From Microbacterium sp. APC 3901 (GTDB lineage: Bacteria; Actinomycetota; Actinomycetes; Actinomycetales; Microbacteriaceae), in assembly GCF_030407765.1 (NCBI RefSeq), contig NZ_JASDCU010000008.1, positions 62,001 to 126,000 on the forward strand: a stretch of DNA of 64,000 nucleotides. The letters are read 5' to 3'. Below are positions 8,608-16,028 of the stretch, in pieces. The notes beneath the pieces are model-generated. The model was not told the origin of the DNA. It searched no databases and worked only from the letters and a program-made list of their open reading frames with translations. The first letter of the stretch is position 1; every line of letters starts with the position of its first letter. The position numbers and the translations under genes are program-made.

Positions 8608-9168
8608 GTGCGTTCCCGAATGAGTGGTCCTTTCGTCCTCCCTGTCCGCGACATCGTCCGCAAACCCGGAGAGATGCGCGAACATGAGTTCTCGGTGACC
8701 CTGAAGGATGCGTGGGGAGAGGGGATCGTGTCGTACGAGGCCGGTTCCGAACTCGACCTGGACGTGCGTCTGGAGTCGGTCCACGAGGGCATTCTGGTCT
8801 CGGGAATCGTCGATGGAGACTACTCCGGAGTATGCGGTCGCTGCCTCATCGACATCACTCGGCCCGTCGAAGTCGAGTTCCAGGAGCTTTTCGCGTATCC
8901 TGGTGAGGAAGAAACTGACTTCGAGGTTCAAGACGACCACGTGGATCTTGAAACTCTAGTCAGGGATGCGGCCGTATTGGCGCTTCCATTTCAGCCGGTG
9001 TGTCAGCCGGATTGCCCTGGGCTCGACCCGGAGACGGGCGAGAGGCTGACGGCGAGCACCGACAAGGAGCAGGCGGCTCCCATCGATCCTCGGTGGAGCG
9101 CGCTCCAGAACATCACAGACCAAGACGGCACGGAAGAATCTCGTGCCGCCGAGAAAGAAGAGAGCTAG
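8608..9168 (+). CDS. DUF177 (YceD-like) protein
   Basis: A 186-residue member of the YceD/DUF177 family. YceD is coupled to rpmF in most bacteria and has been linked to 23S rRNA or 50S accumulation; the exact role is not settled. Seen: a beta-rich domain, a CGRC pair near residue 73, and a second cysteine cluster (VCQPDCPGLDPETGE) near 132 that could bind a metal with the first. The C-terminal 40 residues are charged and low in complexity. GTG start 6 bases after TACCAT. The stop is 2 bases before the rpmF ATG, so the genes are co-translated. Confidence 0.9.
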   Translation: MRSRMSGPFVLPVRDIVRKPGEMREHEFSVTLKDAWGEGIVSYEAGSELDLDVRLESVHEGILVSGIVDGDYSGVCGRCLIDITRPVEVEFQELFAYPGEEETDFEVQDDHVDLETLVRDAAVLALPFQPVCQPDCPGLDPETGERLTASTDKEQAAPIDPRWSALQNITDQDGTEESRAAEKEES

Positions 9169-9170
9169 TC

Positions 9171-9380
9171 ATGGCTGGTAACCCCCCGAAGCGCAAGGTA
9201 TCCCGTTCGAACACCCGCTCGCGCCGCGCGCAGTGGAAGGCGGCGCCCATCGCTCTCGTCAAGACCGTCGAGAACGGCAAGACGGTCTACAGCCGTCCGC
9301 ACCAGGCGAAGGTCGTCACCGACTCGCAGGGCACCGAGCTCTTCCTCGAGTACAAGGGTCGCAAGGTCGCCGACGTCTGA
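9171..9380 (+). CDS. rpmF: 50S ribosomal protein L32, zinc-free form
   Basis: A 69-residue L32 beginning MAGNPPKRKVSRSNTRSRRA, the typical N terminus of the family. The C-terminal half has no cysteine at all; zinc-ribbon L32 proteins carry two CxxC pairs. This is therefore a C-minus, zinc-independent form, with a beta-rich VENGKTVYSRPHQAKVV segment instead. It follows DUF177 with a 2-base gap, and the ribosome binding site would lie inside the DUF177 3' end (AAAGAAGAGAG). Confidence 0.96.
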   Translation: MAGNPPKRKVSRSNTRSRRAQWKAAPIALVKTVENGKTVYSRPHQAKVVTDSQGTELFLEYKGRKVADV

Positions 9381-9397
9381 GTCGCGACTTCACTACT

Positions 9398-10090
9398 GTG
9401 ACTGAAGTCCCTGGGGGGACGAGGCCTCTCCCAGAGAAGCTCCGCGTCGATATCGACGCGGAGCTTCTGGAGTTGGCGCTCACCCATCGTTCGTATGCGT
9501 ACGAGCATGGCGGCATCCCTCACAACGAGCGTCTCGAGTTCCTCGGCGACTCCGTCCTCGGTCAGGCCGTCACGGTGATGCTCTTCACGACCCATCCGGG
9601 GCTCGATGAGGGTGAACTCGCCAAACGGCGTGCGAGTGTCGTCTCAACCGTCGCACTCGCCGAGGTGGCGAGAGCCATCGATCTGGGCAGCCATCTGCTG
9701 CTCGGTCGGGGTGAAGAGCAGACCGGAGGACGCGACAAGGATTCGATCCTCGCCGACACGATGGAAGCCGTGATCGGCGCGACGTATCTGTCGGCGGGTC
9801 CTGAAGCGGCGACCCAGCTCGTGCTCCGTCTGACCGAGCCTCTCCTCGCCGACCCGGAGCGCTATGGTGCTGCCATGGACCCGAAGACCAGTCTTCAGGA
9901 GCTGGCTGCGCGCGTGGGTGCCACGCCGCCCCAGTATTCGGTGGAGGCCAGCGGTCCAGACCATGATCGTCGCTTCCTCGCGACCGTGAGCGTCGGCGAT
10001 GTGGCGATGACCGGCAAGGGCAGCAGCAAGAAGACCGCAGAGATGGCGGCTGCGCTCAGCGCGTGGCGCTTCCTCAACGAGCGTGCCTGA
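9398..10090 (+). CDS. rnc: ribonuclease III
   Basis: Cleaves double-stranded RNA during rRNA processing and mRNA turnover. The 230-residue protein has the catalytic signature NERLEFLGDSVLG (about residues 41-53), the second acidic site DTMEAVIGA, and a C-terminal double-stranded RNA-binding domain beginning DPKTSLQELA. The start is taken as the GTG 17 bases after rpmF, which gives a family-typical N terminus; the open frame continues upstream only as a shadow. Codons 13-24 contain a perfect 34-bp palindrome (see separate entry) that could make the messenger a substrate of the enzyme it encodes. The 3' end overlaps mutM by 8 bases. Confidence 0.96.
   Translation: MTEVPGGTRPLPEKLRVDIDAELLELALTHRSYAYEHGGIPHNERLEFLGDSVLGQAVTVMLFTTHPGLDEGELAKRRASVVSTVALAEVARAIDLGSHLLLGRGEEQTGGRDKDSILADTMEAVIGATYLSAGPEAATQLVLRLTEPLLADPERYGAAMDPKTSLQELAARVGATPPQYSVEASGPDHDRRFLATVSVGDVAMTGKGSSKKTAEMAAALSAWRFLNERA
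9435..9468 (+). promoter_or_regulatory. perfect 34-bp palindrome inside rnc, candidate RNase III self-cleavage hairpin
   Basis: The two 17-base halves (9435-9451 and 9452-9468) are exact reverse complements: AGAAGCTCCGCGTCGAT and its complement. In RNA this folds to a stem of about 15 pairs with a 4-base loop, 37 bases after the start codon. It encodes EKLRVDIDAELL, so it also lies in protein sequence. RNase III controls its own messenger by cleavage in E. coli (leader) and in Streptomyces (absB transcripts). The role here is inference. Confidence 0.55.
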
Positions 10091-10946
10091 GCTTCCCGAA
10101 GTCGAGGTGGTGCGAGCAGGTCTCGCTCCGGCCGCGGTCGGCTCCGTCATCACGGGTGTGAGCGTGTTCGATGAGCGCGCTCTGACGCGCCATGCTGCAG
10201 GTTCCTCCGACTTCGTCTCGCGTCTTGAGGGTCGCACATTCACGGCCGCCGAGCGGCGGGGGAAGTTCCTCTGGCTTCCGCTCGACGCCGATGATTCCGC
10301 CTTGATCGCTCACCTCGGAATGAGCGGGCAGATGCTGCTCCGCACCCCGGATGCCGAGGCGGAACGCCACGAGCGCATTCGCATCGGCATCGAGCACCCG
10401 CAGCACGGCGAACTCGCGATCGTGTTCGCCGATCAGAGGACGTTCGGGTCGCTGGCGGTCGACCGTCTCGTGGCGGACGGGCCGACTATGATCCCCACAC
10501 AGGTCGTGCACATCGCGCGGGATCCCCTCGACCCCCTCTTCGACGACGGCGTCCTCATGCGCGCGCTCGTCAGGCGGGGCAGCGCGATCAAGCGAGTGCT
10601 GCTCGACCAGCAGGTCATCAGCGGTGTGGGCAACATCTACGCAGACGAGGCGCTGTGGGCGGCGCGCATCCACCCCGAGACTCTCGCGAGTGCGCTGTCG
10701 ACATCCGCGATCGGCCGTCTCCTCGCTGAGATCCGGGTGGTGCTCGCCAAGGCGCTGGCCGAGGGCGGCACGAGCTTCGACGCTCAGTACGTCAACGTGA
10801 ACGGACAGGCCGGGTACTTCGCGCATTCTCTGAACGCGTACGGTCGAGGCGGGCAGCCGTGCCCTCGGTGCGGCACTCTGATCCGCCGACAGGCGTTCAT
10901 GAACCGATCGAGCCATTTCTGCCCCCGCTGCCAGCGTCGGCGCTGA
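10083..10946 (+). CDS. mutM: formamidopyrimidine-DNA glycosylase
   Basis: Removes oxidised purines such as 8-oxoguanine from DNA and nicks the backbone. The 287-residue protein starts (GTG) MPELPEVEVV, giving the catalytic Pro2 and Glu3. Also seen are HLGMSGQM, the helix-two-turn-helix with the AIKRVLLDQQVISGVGNIYADEAL segment (in two parts), and the C-terminal zinc finger with CPRCG and CPRCQ pairs. The start overlaps rnc by 8 bases, so the two are translationally coupled. In related genomes smc commonly follows; here a minus-strand block of about 5 kb is between them. Confidence 0.97.
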   Translation: MPELPEVEVVRAGLAPAAVGSVITGVSVFDERALTRHAAGSSDFVSRLEGRTFTAAERRGKFLWLPLDADDSALIAHLGMSGQMLLRTPDAEAERHERIRIGIEHPQHGELAIVFADQRTFGSLAVDRLVADGPTMIPTQVVHIARDPLDPLFDDGVLMRALVRRGSAIKRVLLDQQVISGVGNIYADEALWAARIHPETLASALSTSAIGRLLAEIRVVLAKALAEGGTSFDAQYVNVNGQAGYFAHSLNAYGRGGQPCPRCGTLIRRQAFMNRSSHFCPRCQRRR

Positions 10947-10949
10947 GGC

Positions 10950-12272
10950 TCAGGCGACCTCGAACGATCGCGCGAGCAGCGGGCGGGTCGCACGCGTGCT
11001 CACCCACACGATGCCGATTCCCACCGCGAGGACGGCGCCGATCGTCAGCAACGACTCGGGGGCGGTGATCAGCGCGATCCCGAGCAGGGGGAACACGAGC
11101 ACTGCTGCGCAGATGGCCGATCCGGTCGCGGTGATGAGCAGGGGCGACATGATCGCGCGGCGACGCGCGCTGTCGACGGTGTCGAAGGGCATCCCGAGAC
11201 GGTGCAGACTCCGGTGCAGTTCGCGCTGATCGAGCACGGAGGCGGCCTGATTCACCCCGACGGACGCTGCGACCATCAGGAACGAGGCGACCAGCGTGAT
11301 GACGAGGCCGGTGCGCATGTCCACGGCTAGTGCCGCATCAGCAGTCGTCGCGTCGCCGCTGTTCATCACGTTCATCAGTGAGACGCCGGTCCCGGCGAAC
11401 ACGGCCATGAAGCTCGCCATCGCTATGCCGCTCACCTGGCGCCATGCGGCCTTGGGAGAGTCCAAGACCAGGCGGGCAGCGAGCAGCCGGTCGGCTCGTT
11501 CAGCCCTGCGCAGCTGACGCGATGCGGCTGCCTTGAGGACCCACGGCCCGATCACATTGAGCACGGCGAGCGCCACGGCGAACAGGGCAGCCAGAACGGC
11601 GATCGTCAGCGCGAGCCCCGCGACGGACGGGAAGATCTTGACGAGGACGAAGACCAGAGCGAGCACCGAGGTGCCGATGATCGCACGGAACCAGTGCACG
11701 GTCGAAGCCGTCGTCCGCAGGCGCACCCCGAGCGGTGAGACGATCACGCGTCGGAGACCCAGCACGGCGCTTCCGGCCGCCACGAGAAGGACTCCTGCCA
11801 CGACCACGAGGACGCTGAGCGGAGACAGCATCACGGCGTCGGCGCCGAGAACCGTGCCGCGGAAGGGGATGAGTCCGACGAGGGGCGCGGTCGCCAGATG
11901 GACGACCACGCCGGCGACGGCACCTGCGGCCGCGACGAGCACGGATTCGATCACGGTGGCGACGCTGACACCCATCGGAGTCACGCCGAGAAGGCGCAGG
12001 GTAGAGAGCCGCTCGTCGCGTCGACGGGCCGAGAGTCGCGCCGCCGCCCCGCCGAGGTTCATCAGCGGCACGATCAAGAGAACCAGAGCGATCGCCGCCA
12101 ACGCCTGGTAGACCGGCGCGTAGTCGTCGGTCCAGGTCCAGAACGACTGCGCTCCTCCTACGACGGTCAGCACGAGAGCGGTGACGACGCCGAAGGCGAC
12201 CACGGGAAGCACCAGGACGGCGTTCTCGCCCTTCGCCGGTCGCAGGAGGAGGGCCAGAATGCGGACGTTCAT
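10950..12272 (-). CDS. ABC transporter permease, FtsX-like
   Basis: A 440-residue integral membrane protein with about ten hydrophobic segments and two FtsX-type (MacB/LolC-like) repeats; the region ARRRDERLSTLRLLGVTP near residue 85 is the usual coupling helix after the second membrane segment. It is probably the membrane half of an exporter or efflux system for a lipid, peptide or antibiotic. The start is the ATG that overlaps the ATPase stop by 4 bases (ATGA). With the ATPase it forms a complete two-gene transporter; no large periplasmic domain is present, which suggests an antimicrobial-peptide or drug exporter rather than a lipoprotein extractor. Substrate not deducible. Confidence 0.85.
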   Translation of the reverse strand: MNVRILALLLRPAKGENAVLVLPVVAFGVVTALVLTVVGGAQSFWTWTDDYAPVYQALAAIALVLLIVPLMNLGGAAARLSARRRDERLSTLRLLGVTPMGVSVATVIESVLVAAAGAVAGVVVHLATAPLVGLIPFRGTVLGADAVMLSPLSVLVVVAGVLLVAAGSAVLGLRRVIVSPLGVRLRTTASTVHWFRAIIGTSVLALVFVLVKIFPSVAGLALTIAVLAALFAVALAVLNVIGPWVLKAAASRQLRRAERADRLLAARLVLDSPKAAWRQVSGIAMASFMAVFAGTGVSLMNVMNSGDATTADAALAVDMRTGLVITLVASFLMVAASVGVNQAASVLDQRELHRSLHRLGMPFDTVDSARRRAIMSPLLITATGSAICAAVLVFPLLGIALITAPESLLTIGAVLAVGIGIVWVSTRATRPLLARSFEVA

Positions 12273-12964
12273 GCGGACACCGCCGACGACACGATCCGTC
12301 CGTCGCGAACCGCCACGACGCGCGAGCATCTGGCGGCGACGTCGGCGTCGTGGGTGACGACGAGGAGGGTCCGCCCTTGCCCGGTCGTCGACCAGAGCAG
12401 AGCGTTCATCACATCCTGCGAGGTGTGCGAGTCGAGCGCTCCGGTCGGTTCGTCGGCGAACACGAGATCCGCGCCGGTCGCCTGGGCCCGTGCGATCGCG
12501 ACGCGCTGCGCCTGCCCGCCGGAGAGCTCCCCGATGCGGCGGTCCTCCATTCCGGCGAGCCCCAGCGCGGCGAGCCAGGATGCCGCATGGGACGTGGCAT
12601 CCGCTCTCTTCACCCCGTTGATCATCGATGCGAGCGCCACGTTCTCGACGGCGGTGAGCTCGGGGATGAGGAGACCCTGCTGGAAGACGAACCCGAACTT
12701 CTCCCTGCGCAGTCGGGAACGCGCGGACTCACCGAGCCCGGCGAGTTCCACGGCGTGCCCGGTCGACGGCTGGAACGTCACCGTGCCGGAATCCGGAGTG
12801 ACGATGCCGGCGAGCACATGGAGGAGAGTCGTCTTGCCCGATCCGGAGGCACCCATGATCGCCACGGACTCGCCGCGGTGAATCGAGAGATCCACCCCGG
12901 CGAGTGCGCGGGTGGTGCCGTAAGACTTGGTCAGAGAGCGTGCTTCGAGGACGGAGTCGTTCAT
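12269..12964 (-). CDS. ABC transporter ATP-binding protein, MacB/LolD type
   Basis: A 231-residue ATPase that powers the FtsX-like permease encoded just downstream. Walker A GASGSGKTT (about 42-50), signature LSGGQAQRVAIARA, Walker B LVFADEPTGALD and the switch histidine in VVTHDADVA are all intact. The start MNDSVLEARS was chosen because it gives the standard N-terminal strand of the family; the open frame continues upstream over the next gene only as a shadow. The ribosome binding site is GGCTGGAGGC. It lies 89 bases after the acetyltransferase gene on the same strand and may be in the same operon or have its own control at the direct repeat upstream. Confidence 0.95.
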   Translation of the reverse strand: MNDSVLEARSLTKSYGTTRALAGVDLSIHRGESVAIMGASGSGKTTLLHVLAGIVTPDSGTVTFQPSTGHAVELAGLGESARSRLRREKFGFVFQQGLLIPELTAVENVALASMINGVKRADATSHAASWLAALGLAGMEDRRIGELSGGQAQRVAIARAQATGADLVFADEPTGALDSHTSQDVMNALLWSTTGQGRTLLVVTHDADVAARCSRVVAVRDGRIVSSAVSA

Positions 12965-13008
12965 GCCTCCAGCCTCGCGACCAGACCGGGAGTGCTGCAT
13001 CGCCCAGG

Positions 13009-13049
13009 CGGATGATCCGCTCGCGTCCCCGTACACCGCTCGGATGATC
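13009..13049. repeat. direct repeat CGGATGATC, candidate operator
   Basis: CGGATGATC occurs at 13009-13017 and again at 13041-13049, in the same orientation and 32 bases apart (about three helical turns), in the gap upstream of the ABC ATPase gene. It could be a regulator binding site; chance is possible because GGATGATC-like words are common in this genome. Confidence 0.3.
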
Positions 13050-13053
13050 TCGG

Positions 13054-14133
13054 TCAGATCCGCTTCTGCCACGCTCCGGCGTAGGAGACCGGCACGAACC
13101 CGATCGCCTCGTTGATGCTCAGCATCGGCCGGTTCTCCTCGGCGTTGAACGTGGAGACCGCCGGCGAGAGCGGCATGATCTCTCGCCAGTGCAAGAGGTT
13201 CGCGCACTTGACGACGGTGCCCAGCCGATGCCCTCGATGCTCGCGCGACACCAGCGTGCCGAGCTGATGCGTGACCCCCGTCCGGTCCGCTCCGACGAGC
13301 AGCTCGTTGTATGCCACGATGTCGCCGCTCGGCGTGTGCTGCACCGCGACGATCGACAGGGCCTGGCCGGCTCCGGTGAGCCGCCGCTCTCTGCGCACCA
13401 CGCGTTCCGCGTCCCACTCCTCGGCGACGAAGTCCATCTCGCCGCTCGGCGCATCGGTCGACAGACGAACGAGGATCGCTGCATAGCCGTGCCGGTACTC
13501 GGGTGGCGTCGGAGCCATCCACCGAAGCACCCGATAGTCGTCTCCTGCGGCCGCCTGCGCGGATTCCAGAGCGGCGCGGAGCGCGGCGGGGTCCGACCGC
13601 AGATCGAGCTCGCTGTTGCGTTCGACCTGTTCGAAGTCGTACCCGCGGGCTTCGAGCGCGTCTGACAGCGGGATCGCCGGGATTCGACCCCACCCCGTCC
13701 GCGGGGAGATCATCCGTTCGGACTCGATCGGCCTGTGCAGCGTCCAGATCTGCACCAGAGACCGGCCATGGGCGCGAGCCTCCGACTCTGCGAGCGTCAG
13801 AAGGGCATCCTCGACACCGAGTCCCCAGTGCTTCTCGGGCACGAGAAGGTCCGCCTCTGCCGCCTTCGCATCCGCCTCCTGGGCATACGCGAGCGTGATC
13901 ATGCCCACGATCTCGTCGCCGTGCCTGGCCACGAATCCGGTCTGCAGAGTGTCGGTGGAGTCCTGCCACGACGCGAGCAACTGCGCGGCATCGGGCGCGA
14001 TGTCCGGCAGGCCGACCATCTCGTCGCAGATCTGGCGGTTCAGCTGACCGTAGGCGCGGAAGTCCGCGCCGTCCGCGGCGTCGAGCGCGTCAGGAACGAT
14101 CAGGGGATCGATGGTCAGTGTGGTGGTCGTCAT
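13054..14133 (-). CDS. GNAT family N-acetyltransferase, two-domain (copy 2)
   Basis: A 359-residue protein made of two GNAT-like halves. The acetyl-CoA-binding loop of the C-terminal half is visible as EHRGHRLGTVVK, followed by TFNAEENRPMLSINEAIGF, the usual last strand and helix of the fold. The N-terminal half carries an LVPEKHWGLGVEDALL segment with a degenerate loop. It is clearly a duplicate of the gene upstream: the last 60 residues of the two match closely. Its ATG overlaps the stop of that gene (ATGA). Mycothiol synthase and several aminoglycoside acetyltransferases have the same two-domain layout; the substrate here is unknown. Confidence 0.85.
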   Translation of the reverse strand: MTTTTLTIDPLIVPDALDAADGADFRAYGQLNRQICDEMVGLPDIAPDAAQLLASWQDSTDTLQTGFVARHGDEIVGMITLAYAQEADAKAAEADLLVPEKHWGLGVEDALLTLAESEARAHGRSLVQIWTLHRPIESERMISPRTGWGRIPAIPLSDALEARGYDFEQVERNSELDLRSDPAALRAALESAQAAAGDDYRVLRWMAPTPPEYRHGYAAILVRLSTDAPSGEMDFVAEEWDAERVVRRERRLTGAGQALSIVAVQHTPSGDIVAYNELLVGADRTGVTHQLGTLVSREHRGHRLGTVVKCANLLHWREIMPLSPAVSTFNAEENRPMLSINEAIGFVPVSYAGAWQKRI

Positions 14134-15218
14134 GACAGTTCCTTCTTCCAGGCTCCTTCATAGGCGATGGCCGTGAAGCCCATCGCCTCGTTGATGGAGA
14201 GCATCGGCCGGTTCTCCTCGGCGTTGTAGGTGATCACGTCGCGGGAACCCGGTGCGACGCCCGTCCATGACAGGAGGGCGTCGCACTTCACGAGCTGACC
14301 CAGCCGATGGCCGCGATGCTCCTTTAGCACCAGAGTGTCGTGCTGATGGGTGGTCGCACTCGGATCCGGTCCGATGCGGAGCTCGGTGAACGCAGCCAGC
14401 TCGCCGGTTGCGACGTGCTGCGCGACCGTGACCTGGATGATCTGGCCCATCTCCGCCACGCGTCTCTCGGACTCGATCAGGCGCTCTGCATCCCAGACCT
14501 CCTCGTCCGTCTCGAGATCGGCAGACGGGGCATCGGTCGACATGCGCGACTTCAGCCAGGCGTAGCCGTCGACATGCTCGGCGGGCGTCGGCAGCATCCA
14601 CCGGATCACGCGATAGTCCTGAGACGACGCGCGTGCGTCGTCGCGAAGCTCCTCGGCGCGACGAACCGTCTCGGCATTCACTTCGAGTCGACTCACCCGG
14701 TAGACCTGCTCGAGGCTGAACCCGTGGCGGATGAGGAATCGCGCGACGTGATCGTCGGGCACGCTGCCGAATCCGGTCCGCGCCTCGAGCCGGGGCCCCT
14801 CACTCGCCGGCTGCTCCGTCCAGTTCTGGATGACCATGCGGTCGTGCAGTCTCGCGAAGGCTTCGACGTGCGGCAGGATCGCGGTACCGATTCCTCGACC
14901 CCAGACCCGTGGGTGGAGCTCGATCGCCGCGATGGCCACGCGCGAGCCCTCCTCGTGCGGGACGTCGATGACCGTGCGTCCCACCATCTCTTCACCGACG
15001 CGTACGGTCCACACCGCGGTCGTGCGCTCTTTGCGGGAGCGCAGGATCGGAAGCAGCGCCTCCGGCGTGAGGTCCTGTTCGGTGCGGCCGGTGAGTTCGC
15101 GATAGACGGCGTTGCGGACACGGGCGAGCTCGCGGAACTCGGCCGCGTCGGCTGCATCCGCCCGTGCCGGCAGCACGAGCGGATGCAGCGACGCATCTGC
15201 GGTGAGCGGAATGCTCAT
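14130..15218 (-). CDS. GNAT family N-acetyltransferase, two-domain (copy 1)
   Basis: A 362-residue two-domain acetyltransferase, paralogue of the gene that follows it. The N-terminal half has HPRVWGRGIGTAILPHVEA, a good acetyl-CoA loop, and the C-terminal half has KEHRGHRLGQLVK and YNAEENRPMLSINEAMGF. The start was set at the ATG with CTGGAGATCACC just ahead; more upstream codons have no ribosome binding site and overlap the small gene. The two genes are coupled by an ATGA overlap, so the products may act together. It is the third cistron behind a promoter at 15900-15929. Confidence 0.87.
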   Translation of the reverse strand: MSIPLTADASLHPLVLPARADAADAAEFRELARVRNAVYRELTGRTEQDLTPEALLPILRSRKERTTAVWTVRVGEEMVGRTVIDVPHEEGSRVAIAAIELHPRVWGRGIGTAILPHVEAFARLHDRMVIQNWTEQPASEGPRLEARTGFGSVPDDHVARFLIRHGFSLEQVYRVSRLEVNAETVRRAEELRDDARASSQDYRVIRWMLPTPAEHVDGYAWLKSRMSTDAPSADLETDEEVWDAERLIESERRVAEMGQIIQVTVAQHVATGELAAFTELRIGPDPSATTHQHDTLVLKEHRGHRLGQLVKCDALLSWTGVAPGSRDVITYNAEENRPMLSINEAMGFTAIAYEGAWKKELS

Positions 15219-15231
15219 GGTGATCTCCAGG

Positions 15232-15510
15232 TCAGCGCAGCTGACGCTGCAGGTCGTACGTGAGCAGGGCATACGTCTCGCTGTCGGTGCGGTTCCGGCG
15301 ATCGAGAAGCAGCGCGTCCGCCTCGAGGGCGGTGACGCGGCGCGCCGGGCGAGGGCGTTGAGCCCGCTGGAGCAGCCACAGGCCGATCCGGAGCGAGAGA
15401 CGATCTGCCAGCGCCAGGCGCCGCAGCTCATCGGGTGCGGGGATGTGAAGGACCTGCTGGTCCTCGGTATCCGGAGGGTGGGGGATGCTGCGATACAGCG
15501 TGGTGTTCAC
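15232..15510 (-). CDS. small helical protein of unknown function
   Basis: A 92-residue protein, GTG start preceded by GAAGGAATCACC. It is rich in Arg and Leu with a likely pair of helices (RRLALADRLSLRIGLWLLQRA, shown in part, and the C-terminal DSETYALLTYDLQRQLR). No known domain was recognised. The stop is 13 bases before the first acetyltransferase, so it belongs to the same operon. Codon use is like its neighbours, which supports a real gene. Confidence 0.65.
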   Translation of the reverse strand: MNTTLYRSIPHPPDTEDQQVLHIPAPDELRRLALADRLSLRIGLWLLQRAQRPRPARRVTALEADALLLDRRNRTDSETYALLTYDLQRQLR

Positions 15511-15760
15511 GGTGATTCCTTCGAGATGGGTGGTGGTGTCCAGTGAGTGGGAGCGCGCGATCGCAGGGCGCCGTGAAGACGGCCGACGGTGCGCGACGGG
15601 AGTCGAGAGCTCGGCACGCCGAAAGGCGATCGCCGAGGTCGGCGGAGAACGGTGATCCGTGGTGGATCAGAGGGTGGGGCGCGGAGAAACGCGAGCGAGA
15701 AACCCCGTCATCGATCGGAGACCGATGGGTGATTCGGAGCAGAGTTCTCGGGCTGCGGTT
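15511..15760 (-). other. untranslated spacer between leader peptide and next cistron
   Basis: About 250 bases with no convincing gene on either strand; open frames here have poor codon use and no ribosome binding site. On the minus strand it would be the transcript between the 34-residue peptide gene and the 92-residue gene. It contains several short GC-rich inverted words (for example around 15600-15640), but no single strong hairpin with a U tract was found by eye. Confidence 0.4.
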
Positions 15761-15865
15761 CTACGAGAGCGCGCTTCGACGGACGCCGGCGGTTACCGAG
15801 TGCGCAAGGCGCGGCGCGAATGGCGCGGCGAGGCCAGTGGCCTGAGCAGTGAGCTGAGTGATCAT
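15761..15865 (-). CDS. 34-residue leader-like peptide
   Basis: A short gene, MITQLTAQATGLAAPFAPRL and 14 more residues, ending in RRSALS. It has the best ribosome binding site of the neighbourhood: AAAGGAGGT with 5 bases to the ATG, and it is the first cistron after the promoter at 15900-15929. The 250-base gap to the next gene and the small size suggest a leader peptide that could control the acetyltransferase operon by ribosome stalling or attenuation, or simply a small functional protein. No run of one amino acid is present, so classical amino-acid attenuation is unlikely. Confidence 0.5.
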   Translation of the reverse strand: MITQLTAQATGLAAPFAPRLAHSVTAGVRRSALS

Positions 15866-15899
15866 CGGTAACCTCCTTTCGTGTGGCGATCCGGGGGTT

Positions 15900-15929
15900 A
15901 CGGTAGCGAAACCCGGGCGTGTCCGTCAA
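15900..15929 (-). promoter_or_regulatory. promoter of the acetyltransferase operon
   Basis: On the minus strand TTGACG (15924-15929) and TACCGT (15900-15905) with an 18-base spacer, close to the housekeeping sigma consensus. The expected transcript starts near 15893, giving a leader of about 28 bases before the peptide start codon. Confidence 0.65.
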
Positions 15930-16016
15930 GCATCTCCGGCGTGGTTCGGCGTGTCGCGCCTGATTCCGGTTCAGTCTGCCACCGCGCGGGATGCCCGTTC
16001 TGAGCCGCCATTCCGG

Positions 16017-16022
16017 TAGCGT
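16017..16022 (+). promoter_or_regulatory. -10 box upstream of smc
   Basis: TAGCGT, followed after 6 bases by a GTG that opens a 12-codon frame overlapping the smc start. The same hexamer with the same spacing precedes the TetR gene. Confidence 0.45.
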
Positions 16023-16028
16023 ATGGGC

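Noticed and set aside
15543-15871. Plus-strand frames of 70-109 codons in the gap before smc
   Set aside because: Arg/Ser-rich with no ribosome binding site; the minus strand there carries a promoter and a peptide with a strong ribosome binding site.
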